Assembly (NCBI GenBank): GCA_009602735.1
Contig: WELA01000937.1
Coordinates: forward strand, 343,755 to 383,780
Reading direction: 5' to 3'
DNA: 40,026 bases
DNA from: Mesotaenium endlicherianum
Taxonomy: Eukaryota > Streptophyta > Zygnematophyceae > Zygnematales > Mesotaeniaceae
The stretch's first letter is position 1. Each line of letters begins with the position of its first letter. Positions 1 through 11,641 of this stretch are shown here, in pieces. A model generated the notes under the pieces. That model searched no databases, had not been told where the DNA came from, and saw only the letters and a program-made list of their open reading frames with translations. The position numbers and the translations under genes are program-made.

Positions 1-261
1 CGCCCCCGCGACGAACCCCGCCCCCCATCCACCTTCCCTCTTTACCCCGATCGAGATTCGCTTGTCCCAGACCAGAGTGCAGCACGATGAGTGCCGCACT
101 CTGCAGAGCCCAAGCCGCACGCGTCTGCCGGCACGCGCGACAGCCCCCGCGCACAAGGGAGCGGCCTCGGAGCGCTCCGCGCGGGTGGCCGCACGTAAGC
201 TTGCCAGGTCGGATGCCGGGTGTGTGAGAATTGCTGCTGCATGCCACCCTTGTATCCTCAC

Positions 262-336
262 TCCGACAAAAAAGGGCCCCTGTTTGGTGAGGGTCCTGAG
301 GAGCCATTCATCCTTCCCAGCACTAGCATTCCGATT
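262..336 (-). CDS. Possible sixth exon of the left-edge gene
   Basis: On the minus strand, 336-262 is open for 25 codons between a CCAG acceptor and a GTGAGG donor. It is phase 0 at both ends, matching the phase-0 end of the exon finishing at 894. The peptide contains KDEWLLRTLTKQGPFFVG. The spacing of W, G and FF weakly recalls the first half of a WW domain, but the WW consensus is not met. No stronger exon was seen between 337 and 893. Tentative. Confidence 0.28.
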
Positions 337-893
337 CTGGCTGTGATACGCCCTTTGCCATCCCTAACCCCCCCTCATGTGAGCAAGCAGATCCCTCTGA
401 TACCTCAGCCCACAGGGCATTCCGGCAAGCTGCAGACTAGCACCCCAGCCCAGTCGGGCTGCTCGCGAAGTTTCCCCAGCCTGGGGAGCCTTCATAACCA
501 TATAGTTGTCTAGCTGCTACGCCAAAGAAGCTAGAACTTTGAGACCCACCACATCATAGGCTGGAAGGCCCAACCTGCACCCTCTTGCTCCTCCCCCCTT
601 CACCCCTTCTTCTCTTGCCTTCCCACTAAGTCAGCGGGCGCTCCAATGACCCTCCCAGTCCTCACTACTGCCAGCATCGCCCACTCAGGAGCTCATCCGT
701 CGGAACGACAACACACGGCCGCAAAATTGCCCGGAGAGCCCAATCGGGAGCTCATCCCTCAGAGCAACGACTCTTGACTTGATAAAAGGGCGTACGCAAA
801 CAAAGGCCCAGCCCTCCGCTGTGCACGACGCGGCACACGCACTCCAAGGGACCCTAGCCAGGGGGGGGGGTGGGGAGGGACAACGCGACTCAC

Positions 894-3585
894 AGGGGCT
901 GCAGGGCTGATGGCATGCACAGGTGGCGGCGCCTGGGGAGCGGCGGGAGCAGCGGCAGCAGGGTTGCTGGCGTAAGCCGGCTGAGGAGATGCGGCGGACT
1001 GCCCCAGGCCGGCTCCTGGATAGGGGGGGGGCTGCTGGGGGGCAAAACCCAAGGGCCTGAACTGGCCCTGGCTCGGGGCCTGGGCTGGAGCTGCTGCCTG
1101 CGCCTGCGCCCCATACTGCACACACCACCACATGCCTCAGGCTCAGGCTCGAGCTCAGGCTCGGGCTCAGCTCGGGCTCAGGCTCGGGCTCAGGCTTGGG
1201 CGCAGGCTCGGGCTCAGGCTCAACTCGGGCTCAGGCGCGGGCTCGGGCTCAGGCTCAGGCTCAGGCTTTCACTCAGGCTCAGGCTTTCACTCAGGCTCAG
1301 GCTCTTACTCAGGCTCGGCTTCCTATGCAGCGTAACAGAGCCCCCCTGCAAGGCGAGCATTGGTGCCTCGCATTGCCAAACTCCCGGCGTTGGGTCAGCA
1401 GCTGAGGGGTGCACGAGGCTGGCTCGCATAATCTTTACTCGAAAGGTCCAGGTGCAGGTCCAGGAAAGGCATGCCAAGGGGCCGGGGTTTTGGCGCCTGG
1501 TTTTTTTGGTTTGGGGGAGGGGGGAGGGGGAGGAGATGCAGGTGGGCGCATGTAAGATAGGTCTTGGAGCATCAGCCAGTGCGCAAATCCTCTTGGCTAT
1601 TGCCACTATGTGAACAGAACCGCGCCACTGTAGCGAGGGCCCCCCCCGGGCACGTTTGTCGGGCAGACCACAAGTGCCACGGACACTGGAGGGAGCAAGC
1701 CCGGCAGGGGGGAAAACAACCTCGACTGATTCATGCGACGAGCAGAAAGAAGAGCCTCAAGCGCGTGGCGTGACATGAAAAGCCCTGCCGATCTGCGGCG
1801 CGAGGAGGGGGAGACTCCACCATACCTGACGTGAACAACGCAATGCAAGCGGCATAATGCAAGCACGCCAGTTTCCAGGGGCTACCACTGCACCTCCGAC
1901 TGTCCCACCGTTCACCAAGTAGAAGGGGGGAGGGCGACAGGGACGGGGACGGGGCCAGGGCCGGGGCCGNGATTAGGAGGAGAGAGTGAGTTGGAGGAAA
2001 CTTACAGGGTAAGCGGAGGCAGATCCTCCCGGCTGCTGTGGGGCTGGGGGCAGGGGGACTCTCGAAAACCCCTGGCTAGGGAGGGCGTGCTGGGGGGGGG
2101 CTGCAGCAAAGCTCATGCCTGGCGGTCTGGGGAGCATCGCAGAGCCGGGCCGAAACGATGACTGGCTGGAAAACTGGGACGTCTGGGGAGGGGGCAGGGG
2201 CACTCCCGGGCGATACAGCTGCGGAGGACGCATGCATGCATGCATGTGCATGCAACGGCATGCGAAGGACACGTGTCAGACAGAGCGCGCGCGGAGGCTG
2301 GACTTGCTGGTGACACTTTGCTATGAGGGTGAGTGGACAACGCGTGCCACCGTCCGGACGGCACGCGTTTCATTATGTCTTTTGCTTTGTTTCTGATATC
2401 TCACCAGCTGTATAGTGTTCTCCTTAGAGAAGACGCAGCAGCTTCAGCTATACCAGAGCAACAACGACGACGACAGATCACAGGGGGGAAAAAGGCAAGG
2501 TGGCTGCAGAAGGATACTAAGTTGTGATCTCAAGAGGCTGCAGAGAGAGAGCACTACGTGGCACAAGGAGGAGGCTGCAGGAGACTGAAAGCTGCCCTGT
2601 CCACATGATCCAATTACTAAGAAGACGAGCATCGCACAAAGAATGCAAAAAGAACGCACCGCTGCCGTTGCCCCGCTGGACGATCCAATGGAGCCGTTTG
2701 CTGGAGGGCCCTGCCTCTGTTGAAAGCCGGACGAAGCTTGCATTGTAGGAGCACCCACCTAAAGCAAGTGAAAGAGAAGAAGGTCAGGCTTACTATAGGT
2801 AACAAGGTAGCACACATAGAAGCAGCTTTGCCTTAACAGACTTTACAGGAGGGAAACACCCAAAGCTATTAACTGTCCCTTTGACGTAAGGAACAGCCTT
2901 GTTTCTAGACACGTCATGCATCAGGAATACCTTACATGCTTTTGCCCGTATTATAAGAATGACTGCAGTTGGGAAACTGACAACTTTGTTGAAATGCTGC
3001 ACAAAGTGAATATCCTGTCAACCTTAAGCATCATGAAGTTAAAGTATGTGAACTACCATAGGCGCGGAAGTTGCATTTGCAGACGATGAGTGGGATCCGC
3101 CAGGGGCACCAGGAGCACTTGGCGCAGCAGCGGACATGCCTCCAGCTGCAAACGCGATTCACCTCATCAGAAAGTGGACAGCTGCAGGTAATTTGACAGA
3201 TATAGAGCTCTAGTGGATCGACCTCTATGAGAAAGACGCCAGACCTGCTTAGCTACAAAGACGCCTGACGTTTTAGTTTCACGAACAAAACACCTGCAGA
3301 TCCTATGGGAGGAAAGAATAAGCTAAGATATTTTTTTAAATGTTTGTGTAGGGATGCATATCATCTACATGCTGATGCTTAAGCTCGTATGTGCCATCAA
3401 GAAAGGAAACTGTGCCCGATGCTGCTCATAACAGCCATAGCTTTACGACTTCCGCAACCAATGTGTCCAACAGTTCAAGGGAAACGAGAGCACCGGAACA
3501 AATCTCTAGTCATACCTGTCATCCAAGCAGGCAAAGTCATACCCCGACCTCTACCGGACCCCGCATGTGGTGGAGGACCTGCCAT
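894..3585 (-). CDS. Pro/Gln/Ala-rich protein with N-terminal GRGRG block, 5' part (continues left)
   Basis: Five exons on the minus strand join with matching phases: 3585-3516, 3145-3057, 2758-2660, 2218-2006 and 1115-894, giving 231 codons. The start is the ATG at 3585, with an in-frame TGA 12 nt upstream of it. Donors are GTATGA, GTAGTT, GTGCGT, GTAAGT and GTGAGT; every acceptor ends in AG. The N-terminus reads MAGPPPHAGSGRGRG followed by MTLPAWMT, so an RG-rich block leads into a short tryptophan motif. The remainder is low complexity (Pro, Gln, Ala, Ser) with repeated PPP, QQP and YPYGAQAQ stretches, typical of disordered RNA-binding or splicing-associated proteins. Exon 5 ends in phase 0 without a stop, so the gene continues toward or beyond the left edge. 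I do not recognise the family. A WW-domain or pre-mRNA-processing protein is possible but no such domain is visible. Confidence 0.72.
1137..1318. repeat. GGCTCA/GGCTCG hexanucleotide array
   Basis: About 180 bases of imperfect 6-bp repeats (CAGGCT with G/A variation), ending in two copies of a longer unit that includes TTTCACT. It lies in the intron 1116-2005 of the minus-strand gene. Because the unit is a multiple of three and rarely makes stops, every frame is open, giving false GSGSGS, RAQAQA and LRLRLR peptides. Confidence 0.9.
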
Positions 3586-5469
3586 GGCTGGTTCTCAGCG
3601 AGGAAGCAGAATCACCATACACAATATCCTGCCCTTCAATAACTTAGTAAGACTTTCTGTGGCACTAATAGAAAACGATACGCTGGGCTGGCTGGAGCCT
3701 GGAACCCTTTGAAACCCTCCCCGTTCAGAATATGTGGGGATCAATGAGTAGCACGTCAGCAACCCCCTTGAAGGCCGTGCAGAGTTGACTAGAATGGGGG
3801 TACGCTAATGACTCGTATGCGATACGTATTGGTCAGTTTTGGTCACCCGATGCCCATCGGGATACGCTCGTTAAGGAACACTCAAGTACGCATAAACAAC
3901 CATAAAATAAAGCCTTGGGATGCGCAAAAACAGATCACGAATATACGCAAAACAGGAGACATGGGGTACGCGAAAACAGACAGCACGGGAACGCAAAGCT
4001 CACTGAACGTAAATGTGAGTCGCTTGTGACGCGCACGAATGTCCAAGAAAGGTTTGGAAATGGCATGGGTCATGCATAATGGGGAAACTTGCCTTCAATT
4101 TGTCAAACCGGTAAATAATTTTGTAATAAACGACAGGGCGCTCCTTTTTCGTAAAAGCTTATTTTTCTTTCGGTTGATGTTGGAGCTTTAGATATTGTCA
4201 TGCTTCTCATTTTTATGCGGTTTCGTGAACACGAGCCGTTAGAATTTCTCACTCTAAACAACTACCTTTCGTTTTCACAAAAACTTTAAGTATTTGCCTA
4301 AACACCCGAAATCCTAAAAGAAGTTTTGCCCGGGTGGCATAGGTCGTATGAAGAATGCAAAAAATCACTCGCTGGGTGTGCACAATGGAGTTGCATGTGG
4401 TACACTAAGCTGACTTGAAAGGAAAAAGCCTGGTTTACTTGCGTGGGGCAAGCAAAGTGAAGTTCCTATCAAATATTGTGCCGTCAACGATAGTCTACGT
4501 TCAAAAATAAATTAGGCAGCGGTGAAAACAGAGGGATGACGTACATAACGTATGTAGCATACCTGATTTTTTGTCCATGTATGAAAACAAAGTCGTCAAC
4601 GTGGAACAACTCAGTGCTCACATGATATAATGTTTATTCTCTTTTATTGCAAAGTATCTTCAAAGAAGCGGAGTACGCGTAACTTGTATATTTGCTGTGG
4701 GGAAATATTATGTACAATTGTAGTGCAATATATTCTATGAGGAAAAAGAAGGCAAAGTACAATGCATTGAGTCCTTTTGACAGCGGATTTATGTATAACA
4801 TGTTCGTATGGTTTACCGCTTACTGGAGGTGTGAGGTAATCACAACATTGAGTGTAAGCCCATGGAGAGATTGATAGCGGAGAAATCCATGCTCAATTCT
4901 TACATTCCATTTGCAAACATAGCTTCCAATGGTTGTTTAATGGCCTTAGTCCTAGTAACTTGACTTGTCACAGCAGATTGTGGCCTTTGCACAAGCAACT
5001 TCGACTATGAAGGATGGCAATGCAACCTGGACTTGAAGTGACCTCGGTCTATAACAATGGCGAAGCAACATCACAGAGCAATGTCATAACAGAATTTGTC
5101 CAACAAAGTTTCAAGTTGCACAATCGAAAATATATGAAGTCCGACACAAATACTACATGAGGCACCTTAATAACAACCAACAACAAGACTTCACATGTGG
5201 TCAAAATTGGAGTGGATACCTTATTTTAAACCCCCAAAAAAGGCATAGTCTTTGCACTGTATTCTACACCATTATTTTTACACAGTTCATAGTACACAAG
5301 TACGCAATGGAATGCAAAAAAGTGCGACTTGCTCAGGGCTGACTACATCCCCTACTGCATACAGGGTGGACAAGTCAAAGAGGGGAAAAGGCCTACAAAA
5401 GGTACACCTGAGTTTGAGCTACTGCATCGTACACGTCGGGCTTAGCTTGATCATCCCCCGATGACACCA
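3586..5469. other. Intergenic region between TRAPPC1 and the left-edge gene
   Basis: AT-richer than the flanking exons, with no convincing open frame on either strand. It should contain the promoter of the left-edge gene (minus strand, start 3585) and the 3' UTR of TRAPPC1 (stop at 5470). The only structure I see is the 23-nt periodic TACGC motif at 3801-3999. Confidence 0.6.
3801..3999. repeat. 23-nt periodic TACGC(A/G)AAAACAG motif
   Basis: TGCGCAAAAACAG at 3921, TACGCAAAACAG at 3944, TACGCGAAAACAG at 3967 and AACGCAAAG at 3990 start exactly 23 nt apart. Looser TACGC or TACGT copies occur at 3801, 3823, 3863 and 3887. The array lies about 215-415 bp upstream of the minus-strand ATG at 3585. 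Read on that gene's strand the core is CTGTTTTCGCGTA, which resembles E2F-type sites. The function is inferred. Confidence 0.6.
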
Positions 5470-6640
5470 CTATAACGTCTTGACATAATTATCCAAGCCC
5501 TTCGTGAAAAGCTCGCACCTACACACAAGCTCCAGCGAGAGATTGATGAGATCCTCTCACAACTCATATAACAACGTGTCCCCCATAACACAAACAAACA
5601 TTCGCACAATAGAGAGAAGTTGAACCGACTAAACTACTCTACAATTGTGCATACTAGACAAGCACCCCTCATTTGCATACCTACCTCTAGAGAAAGCAAT
5701 AATCTGATGAGTGGTCTGCCCACACATCCCTACAAAAGGTGCAGTTGTATGTTGTCATGGACATGCCTTTCGCATCTATTGCTTCCTGTGATCAACTGAA
5801 GCAGAAGCAGTATGTTTCTAGAAGAGTAAGGCCACCATCCCAACAATTTTTTGCTTTGCAAATCAATGCATCATCTTGCAATAGTGGCCAGGTGCACATA
5901 CCTGAAGGGCTCGCCAGGCGTGTACAGAGGGTTCTTCACAACGTACTCCACGTACAAGTTGTTGTATATGTACCTCAAAGGTTCTCTCATATCAGCCGAC
6001 TTGGGATCTGACACGAGAATCAACTGCAAAACTGAAAGTAATGAGTACATTACTGGGGGCATTGTCCAAGTAGGATAGGGAGGGGTGCTTGTAGGCGGCT
6101 GGAGGACAAAAGCAGGCAAAAATTGCATATCTATTTCTGTTGTTAAGTCAGGTGAGAGTGATTGTACATACCTTCATTCCTGATGGCGTCTCCATATAAG
6201 TCAGCTTGTATGTATTGGTCCGAAAGCTATGGAATATGCAGCCTTGACTGTTTTTCCCACTGAAAAGAGGTCACCCAATAGCGCTTATCAGCCTCATTGT
6301 AACAGAAAATTACTAACTCTAGTTCACCAAATGTCTGCAACAAACTCGAATCTTGAGATCCGCATGGCTATAGAAAAAGGTTCATTGACCTCTGCAATAT
6401 GCTCGCTGCTGAAACATGTACAGATGTCCCCTACTGCTTGCGGAGGTGATTCTGACTATGAAGGTTAAAGCATGGAATCCCGGCTTACTTGATTGGGTCC
6501 ATCTTTTGTGTGAATGACTTTAGGGAAAAAATTAAGCCAAACATGAGCTTATGGTCGTCCGTTTGACCGGAGAGTGGACGGTTCCACTCGTGGTAGTAGA
6601 GACACCCGTTTCTGTTAAATATGTAGATCATATGCATCAT
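5470..6640 (-). CDS. TRAPPC1: TRAPPC1 (Bet5-type) subunit of the TRAPP complex
   Basis: Four exons, 6640-6489, 6259-6172, 6023-5902 and 5518-5470, join in phases 2, 0 and 2 to give 136 residues (133 if the ATG at 6631 is used; human TRAPPC1 is about 145). ATGs at 6640, 6637 and 6631 are in frame; the conserved protein begins MIYIFNRNG, so 6631 is a real alternative start. Diagnostic blocks in order are YYHEWNR, HKLMFGLIFSLKSFTQKMD, FRTNTYKLTYMETPSGMK, REPLRYIYNNLYVEYVVKNP and the end CELFTKGLDNYVKTL. TRAPPC1 is a small longin-fold core subunit of TRAPP. TRAPP acts as the exchange factor for Ypt1/Rab1 and tethers vesicles at the ER-Golgi and Golgi. No key block is missing. The gene is divergent from the RS-domain gene at 7191, so the 550-bp gap may hold both promoters. 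Confidence 0.96.
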
Positions 6641-7190
6641 TTTTGCGGACCAAAAGTTTTCTCTTTTACTAAATCGAAACGGATGCTCTCATGGCCTTTT
6701 GACAAAAGGAACTTGCTAAGAAGCAGGCTCTAACGTGTATATGCGTTCTTCATGAGCTTTATGTCCAATGTACAATGGTGACCTCATTCCCGTCGCTTAA
6801 AAAAGACCAAGCAGCCACAGACCAATGCGAAGACTTCCAACAAACTTTGCACCAAGGATATTCTATTAGTGCTGCTAGTGCATTTTTGGGTCCATCAAAC
6901 TTCACGCCTGCATGCACCCAACTTGGGCGAGACTAATCCATGCGACGATAAGCGACTGTTCGTCTGGTGCACTCTATCGGACGCGATCACGGACGACTGC
7001 TCACCTTGGCTCGTATGAGTCGCTGAAGGCAGACAAATTCTCCGGTTTGCTCCGGTTTCTATCAAACAAAGCACAAGAAGGAAGGGCTTCTATGTTCAAC
7101 TCAGCGCGACTGACTAGCACTTGAAATACCGGACATGTAATGCCGATAGGAGGAGCTCGATTGTACTTGTACGCGATACGGTAGTAGAGC
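6641..7190. promoter_or_regulatory. Divergent intergenic region, TRAPPC1 / RS-domain gene
   Basis: 550 bp separate the two divergent start codons. No convincing coding exon lies here, so both 5' UTRs and promoters are probably inside. I see no clear TATA box or other named element. Confidence 0.5.
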
Positions 7191-10098
7191 ATGGATAACT
7201 CTGTGCCTCCCCTTGCTTCCTTACCTCGTGGTGCAGGTGCTCCAGGCTCATACAGTGCTCCCCAAGCGCAGCAACAGCAGCAGCAACAGCAACCTCAGCC
7301 GGTAACATATTCTGATGTCTCCGGCGGTGCAAACCAGGTTTGGCAGCAAGGAGCCCAGCAATACCAGCAACAGAATGCGACTGATGCCTATTCTCAGGCG
7401 GCATACTACGGTTATCAGCAGTATGCCCCAGCCCTTGCACACAACAATTATGGACAGCCTCAGCAGGTGGAATTCTGGAGCTCTTCAGCAATTTATTGGC
7501 AGCTCTTTCTTCTTCGATGAGCCAACAAATCCTTTTACCCCGCGTTCCCTCTGTCACTACTTTTACTCTGCATGGCCTTATAGAGCATGCGTGGAGCGTC
7601 TGCTTACCACCATGTCTGTTCTAAGATAGCTCGATATTGGGGCTGCATCTCTTTCTCCCGGTAGTGCAGATGTTGCAGGCTTGCGAGGAAGTGTGAATTC
7701 AGTCTTGAGAGGAACTATAAAATTATGTGAGAATGCCGTAATTCTGATTGTGGTCCTCCACCCTTACTTTACTGACATCCGCTCTTTAGCTGGCTTGCGT
7801 GCAGGCCTGGGACGCCAACAACTGGAGCCAACAATGGTCCCACCCGGGTATGACCTGTGGCTCCTCTCTTCTTGAGCTTCAATGCAAGGGTAGTAACAAC
7901 CTGCTTATAACAGAGGACGATTCTTGCAGGCCTTCCATACTTTGCCTGTGTTTCTTTGCTCCATCATTCAGCCTAGCTCTATTCCTCCGGATCTTGGGCG
8001 GTGTAAGTTGGGTCTCTTCCGTTCTCTTCTCCGTGTGGTACTTCGTACTTTCTCCTACGTGCTCATGGAGACAAATGGTCCCCACGCCCCCCTAATCCCC
8101 CCTCTCCCTTCCCTTCTCTGAATGCTAACTCTGCCGCTGCATGTGGAGGCACGGGTTTTGATTTTCCACACGCTTCAGATGCCAGCCGTCACGACATACG
8201 CCATCTGGTTTGGTCGGCCAGTTGGGTTTCTTTTATGTATCGACACATGCATCTGGTGTAAGCTTCGAGCTGATGAGGAAGAGAGCAGGTGGCAGCGTCT
8301 GCTGAGGGAGCAGATGTTCCGAGACGGAAATAGACGGGAACAGAAGGGAACAAACGGGATATAGAGGTCAAGGTCAGAAAGAAAGAGAGAAAGAGCTGCT
8401 TCAAAGCAGCATCAAGGGCCGCGTTGAGCACTTGTGGGCGGTGTGCGGGCAGAGATGAGTGTGCGAGCCTAGAGCACCTTGAAGCTCAGAGCATCACGAA
8501 GGAGAGCCGCGTCCAGCACGTGTGGGGTAATGAGGGTGGTTTTTTTTTTCTCAAGGAGGTGGAGTGTGGACTCTGTCAGGCGCGAAGAGAACACGCACGG
8601 CCGTTGAGATTGAATCTGATGGCTCACTGCCGACTCATTGTGCACTGCTAAGGCGAGAAGCGGGGAAGAAAGTTTTGCAAGGAGAACATTTGCGGCTGGC
8701 TAGTCCTCGATGCAGATGACAAAATTTTAAGGATGAGTTGGAGTGACAAGCTTCACATCTATCGCATACTTCATGGTGCCCTTGACTCAAACCAGAGACG
8801 GAGCTGGCCAATCAGGGCCGAGCCCAGAGCATGGCGCCGCCCAGGGCCCCCTGCCTCTGAATTTACCTGCTGGCTGAACCCTAAGCCCCACCTCGCCCTG
8901 CCCTGTCTGTGTCTCCCTCTTGCGGCAGGTGGCGGGGCCACAGCCACAGGCGCCCTAGGACCTGCCTCTGGCGCTGGGGCAGGTGGCGCCGCCGCTGCAG
9001 CAGCAGAATCGGACTGGGCGGCGAGGGCGCGCGCGTGGGCGGAGCAGAAGGCAGCCCAGGAGGAGGCGGCAGCAGCAGCTGCAGCGGCAGCTGCAGCCCA
9101 GCAGGCCCAGTCGGTGGCCCTTGCAGGTCCCGCTACTGCTGCTGCAGACACTCAGGGGCAGGGGCAGCCAGCAGCCCCTGGGGGGGGGCAGCAGTCTCAG
9201 CCGCAGGAGCCTCTGCTGTCCCATGCGCACGCGCACGACCAGCTAGCCCCCCTCCCAGCCCCTCCCCCCCCCGGCGCGGCGGCAAGCTTCGAGCAGCAGG
9301 TGCGTTCGTGCGCGTGTGCGTGCGTGCGTGTGTGCATACGTGCGTGCGCATGCGCGTGTGCGGCTCGTGACATCCGATAAACATGGTGGGCTGGACCGGG
9401 GGGGGAGCTCCGTTTGTGCCCCCTTGCTTTGGTTGCTTGCTTGCCGTGCTTGCTTTCTAGCTGTGCTTCTGCAATGGATCAGCATTTGTTCATTAGACCC
9501 CCCCCCCCCNCCTCTCCTTTGGTACCGAGAGTGCCGCAAGTGCTGAACGGTGCCGGATGTGCCAGGTGTGCCGCCTGAGCCCCCAGGCACTCAGGGTCAC
9601 GGCCGAAGCTCGGGTAGGTGCCAAGAGTGTTGGACGTGCTGAATGTGTTGAGTGTGCCGAATGTGCCGGGCTCGCTGCGTCGAGCCCCCGGGCTACCGGG
9701 CTGAATATCAAGGCACAGGAAGCACAGCCGCACAGCACGCGCCTGTCCTGCTATTCCTTCCTCCTCTGCTGGCGGCACATCCCGGCTGCCTCGTGATCTG
9801 CCGAGTTGGGGAGTACAGGATGTCCGAATCTGCCGAACTTGCCGAGTGTGAACGTGCCGAACGTGCGGGGTGCTGAGCGGACCTGCCATGTGTGCCGTGC
9901 GTGTGGGAAGCGTGTGCTGCAGGGATGGGGCGGGCAGTACGAGAACTTACGCCTTCAGAAGCAGCAGCAGCAGCCATCGCCCCCTGGGCCCCCTCCGCCG
10001 CCCCTGGCACCCGGCCAGGTGTCGCACGAGGGCGGGATGCTGTGGAGCGATGCCGGAGCACGAGCTGGCGCTGCGGCAGATGGACAGCACCCTGGTAA

Positions 10099-10152
<54 letters not shown>

Positions 10153-10600
10153 TTCTCAGGCGAAGGAGACAAGATGAACGGTGGTCTGTGCATTACAAGG
10201 AAAACCATTGCTTATCTTTGCGCTGCTTGGAGCCGCTGCTTGGAGCCTGAGGTCGGGTTGGGCGACAGGTGATAGGGCCAGTGAGGTCGTGCCACTTGGC
10301 TGAACCGGAGCTGGCATTGGCACCAGCCGGCTTGTAGGCCGGCGGCAAGGGGCTCTGCCTGACTCGGTGTCCAGAGTGACTGCTGGTTGCTGACGCGTTT
10401 GTTTCGCCAGCAGCATGCAGACGGCCTGGCTCTGCTTTGTTCCCGGGAGCCTGTAGTTTGTCATGCTGATGTGGCGTTGTATGTTGTGTGAGTTTCCCCC
10501 GGACAGGACGCGCGCCTCCTCCGCCTCCCTTGGGCTCAGCAGAAGAGCAGCAGCAGCAGCAGCAGCAGCACGTGCAGTACTGGCAGCACCCCGGGCAGCA

Positions 10601-10631
<31 letters not shown>

Positions 10632-11608
10632 TACCCCTACCCTGAGCCTCCGCCTGGCGGCCAGAGCTACGACCAGCAGCAGCACCAGCACCAGCAGTTT
10701 GCTTACCCGCCGCCGCCCCCTCCTCCGCCAGGTGGCGAGGCCCAGCAGGTGCCACCTGGTGGCTACTCGCAAGCGCAGCCCCTCCCTGGGCAGTTCCAGC
10801 AGCAGATGCCCTCGGATTACCATCATCAGCAGCAGCAGCACCAGCAGCCGCTGCCGCACGTGCAGCAGGCCGAATATCTGCACGCCCCCCCGCCAGGTCA
10901 CTTTCCCCCCCGGGGTGTCCCAGAGGGGGGTGGGCATGGAGGGCCCCCCTTTGAGGCGATGCACGACTGGCACCAGGCGCAGGCACAGTACGGCCACCCT
11001 GCTGGCCATCTCGGCATGCGCCAGGTGGAGCCCTCCCGCCACCCCTCGGCTCCTCCCTCCCGTGCGCTTGGTGATGCCGGTTGCGTGCTTGCTGCTCTTT
11101 GCGTGGCCGGGTTTGGAGCTGGAGCTGGATCCCATCTTGGAGCCGTTGCCGGAAGTGAATGGACAAGCTTTGAGCAATCCGGCTGCCTCGATTCGCAAGC
11201 CCGGCCCTGGGAGCCGCTTTTGTGCACGGGGCCTTCACTGAGCCTTAAACCCTGCGCCCCTTCTGTTAAGCCCTGCGCCCTTGCAGCTCCTTCATCCTGG
11301 CACGGGTGCAGCTTGACGTGTCGTCGTTCCCCTCTGCCTGCTCTGGCTCTGGCTCTGGCTCTGGCTCTCCTGCTTTTCGCGGGTGCTTTCTCTCTCACTC
11401 TCCCCCAATCTCTCTCCCTCTCCCTCGTCACCCCCCTCCTCTTTCTCTTTTCCCTCCCCCCCAACCACCTCCCCCCTCCCCCCTCTCTTCCCCTTCATCT
11501 TACATTCTGTGATGCGTGTGTGTGTGTGTTTGTGTGTGTGTTTGTGTGCGTGCTTGTGTGTGTGTGCGTGTGTTTGTGCACGTGTGCGATGTACTTTCAT
11601 TGCGCATT

Positions 11609-11641
<33 letters not shown>

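Noticed and set aside
870-1613. Plus-strand open frames over the GGCTCA repeat
   Set aside because: Created by a hexanucleotide repeat that is open in all frames. The region is an exon and intron of the minus-strand gene.
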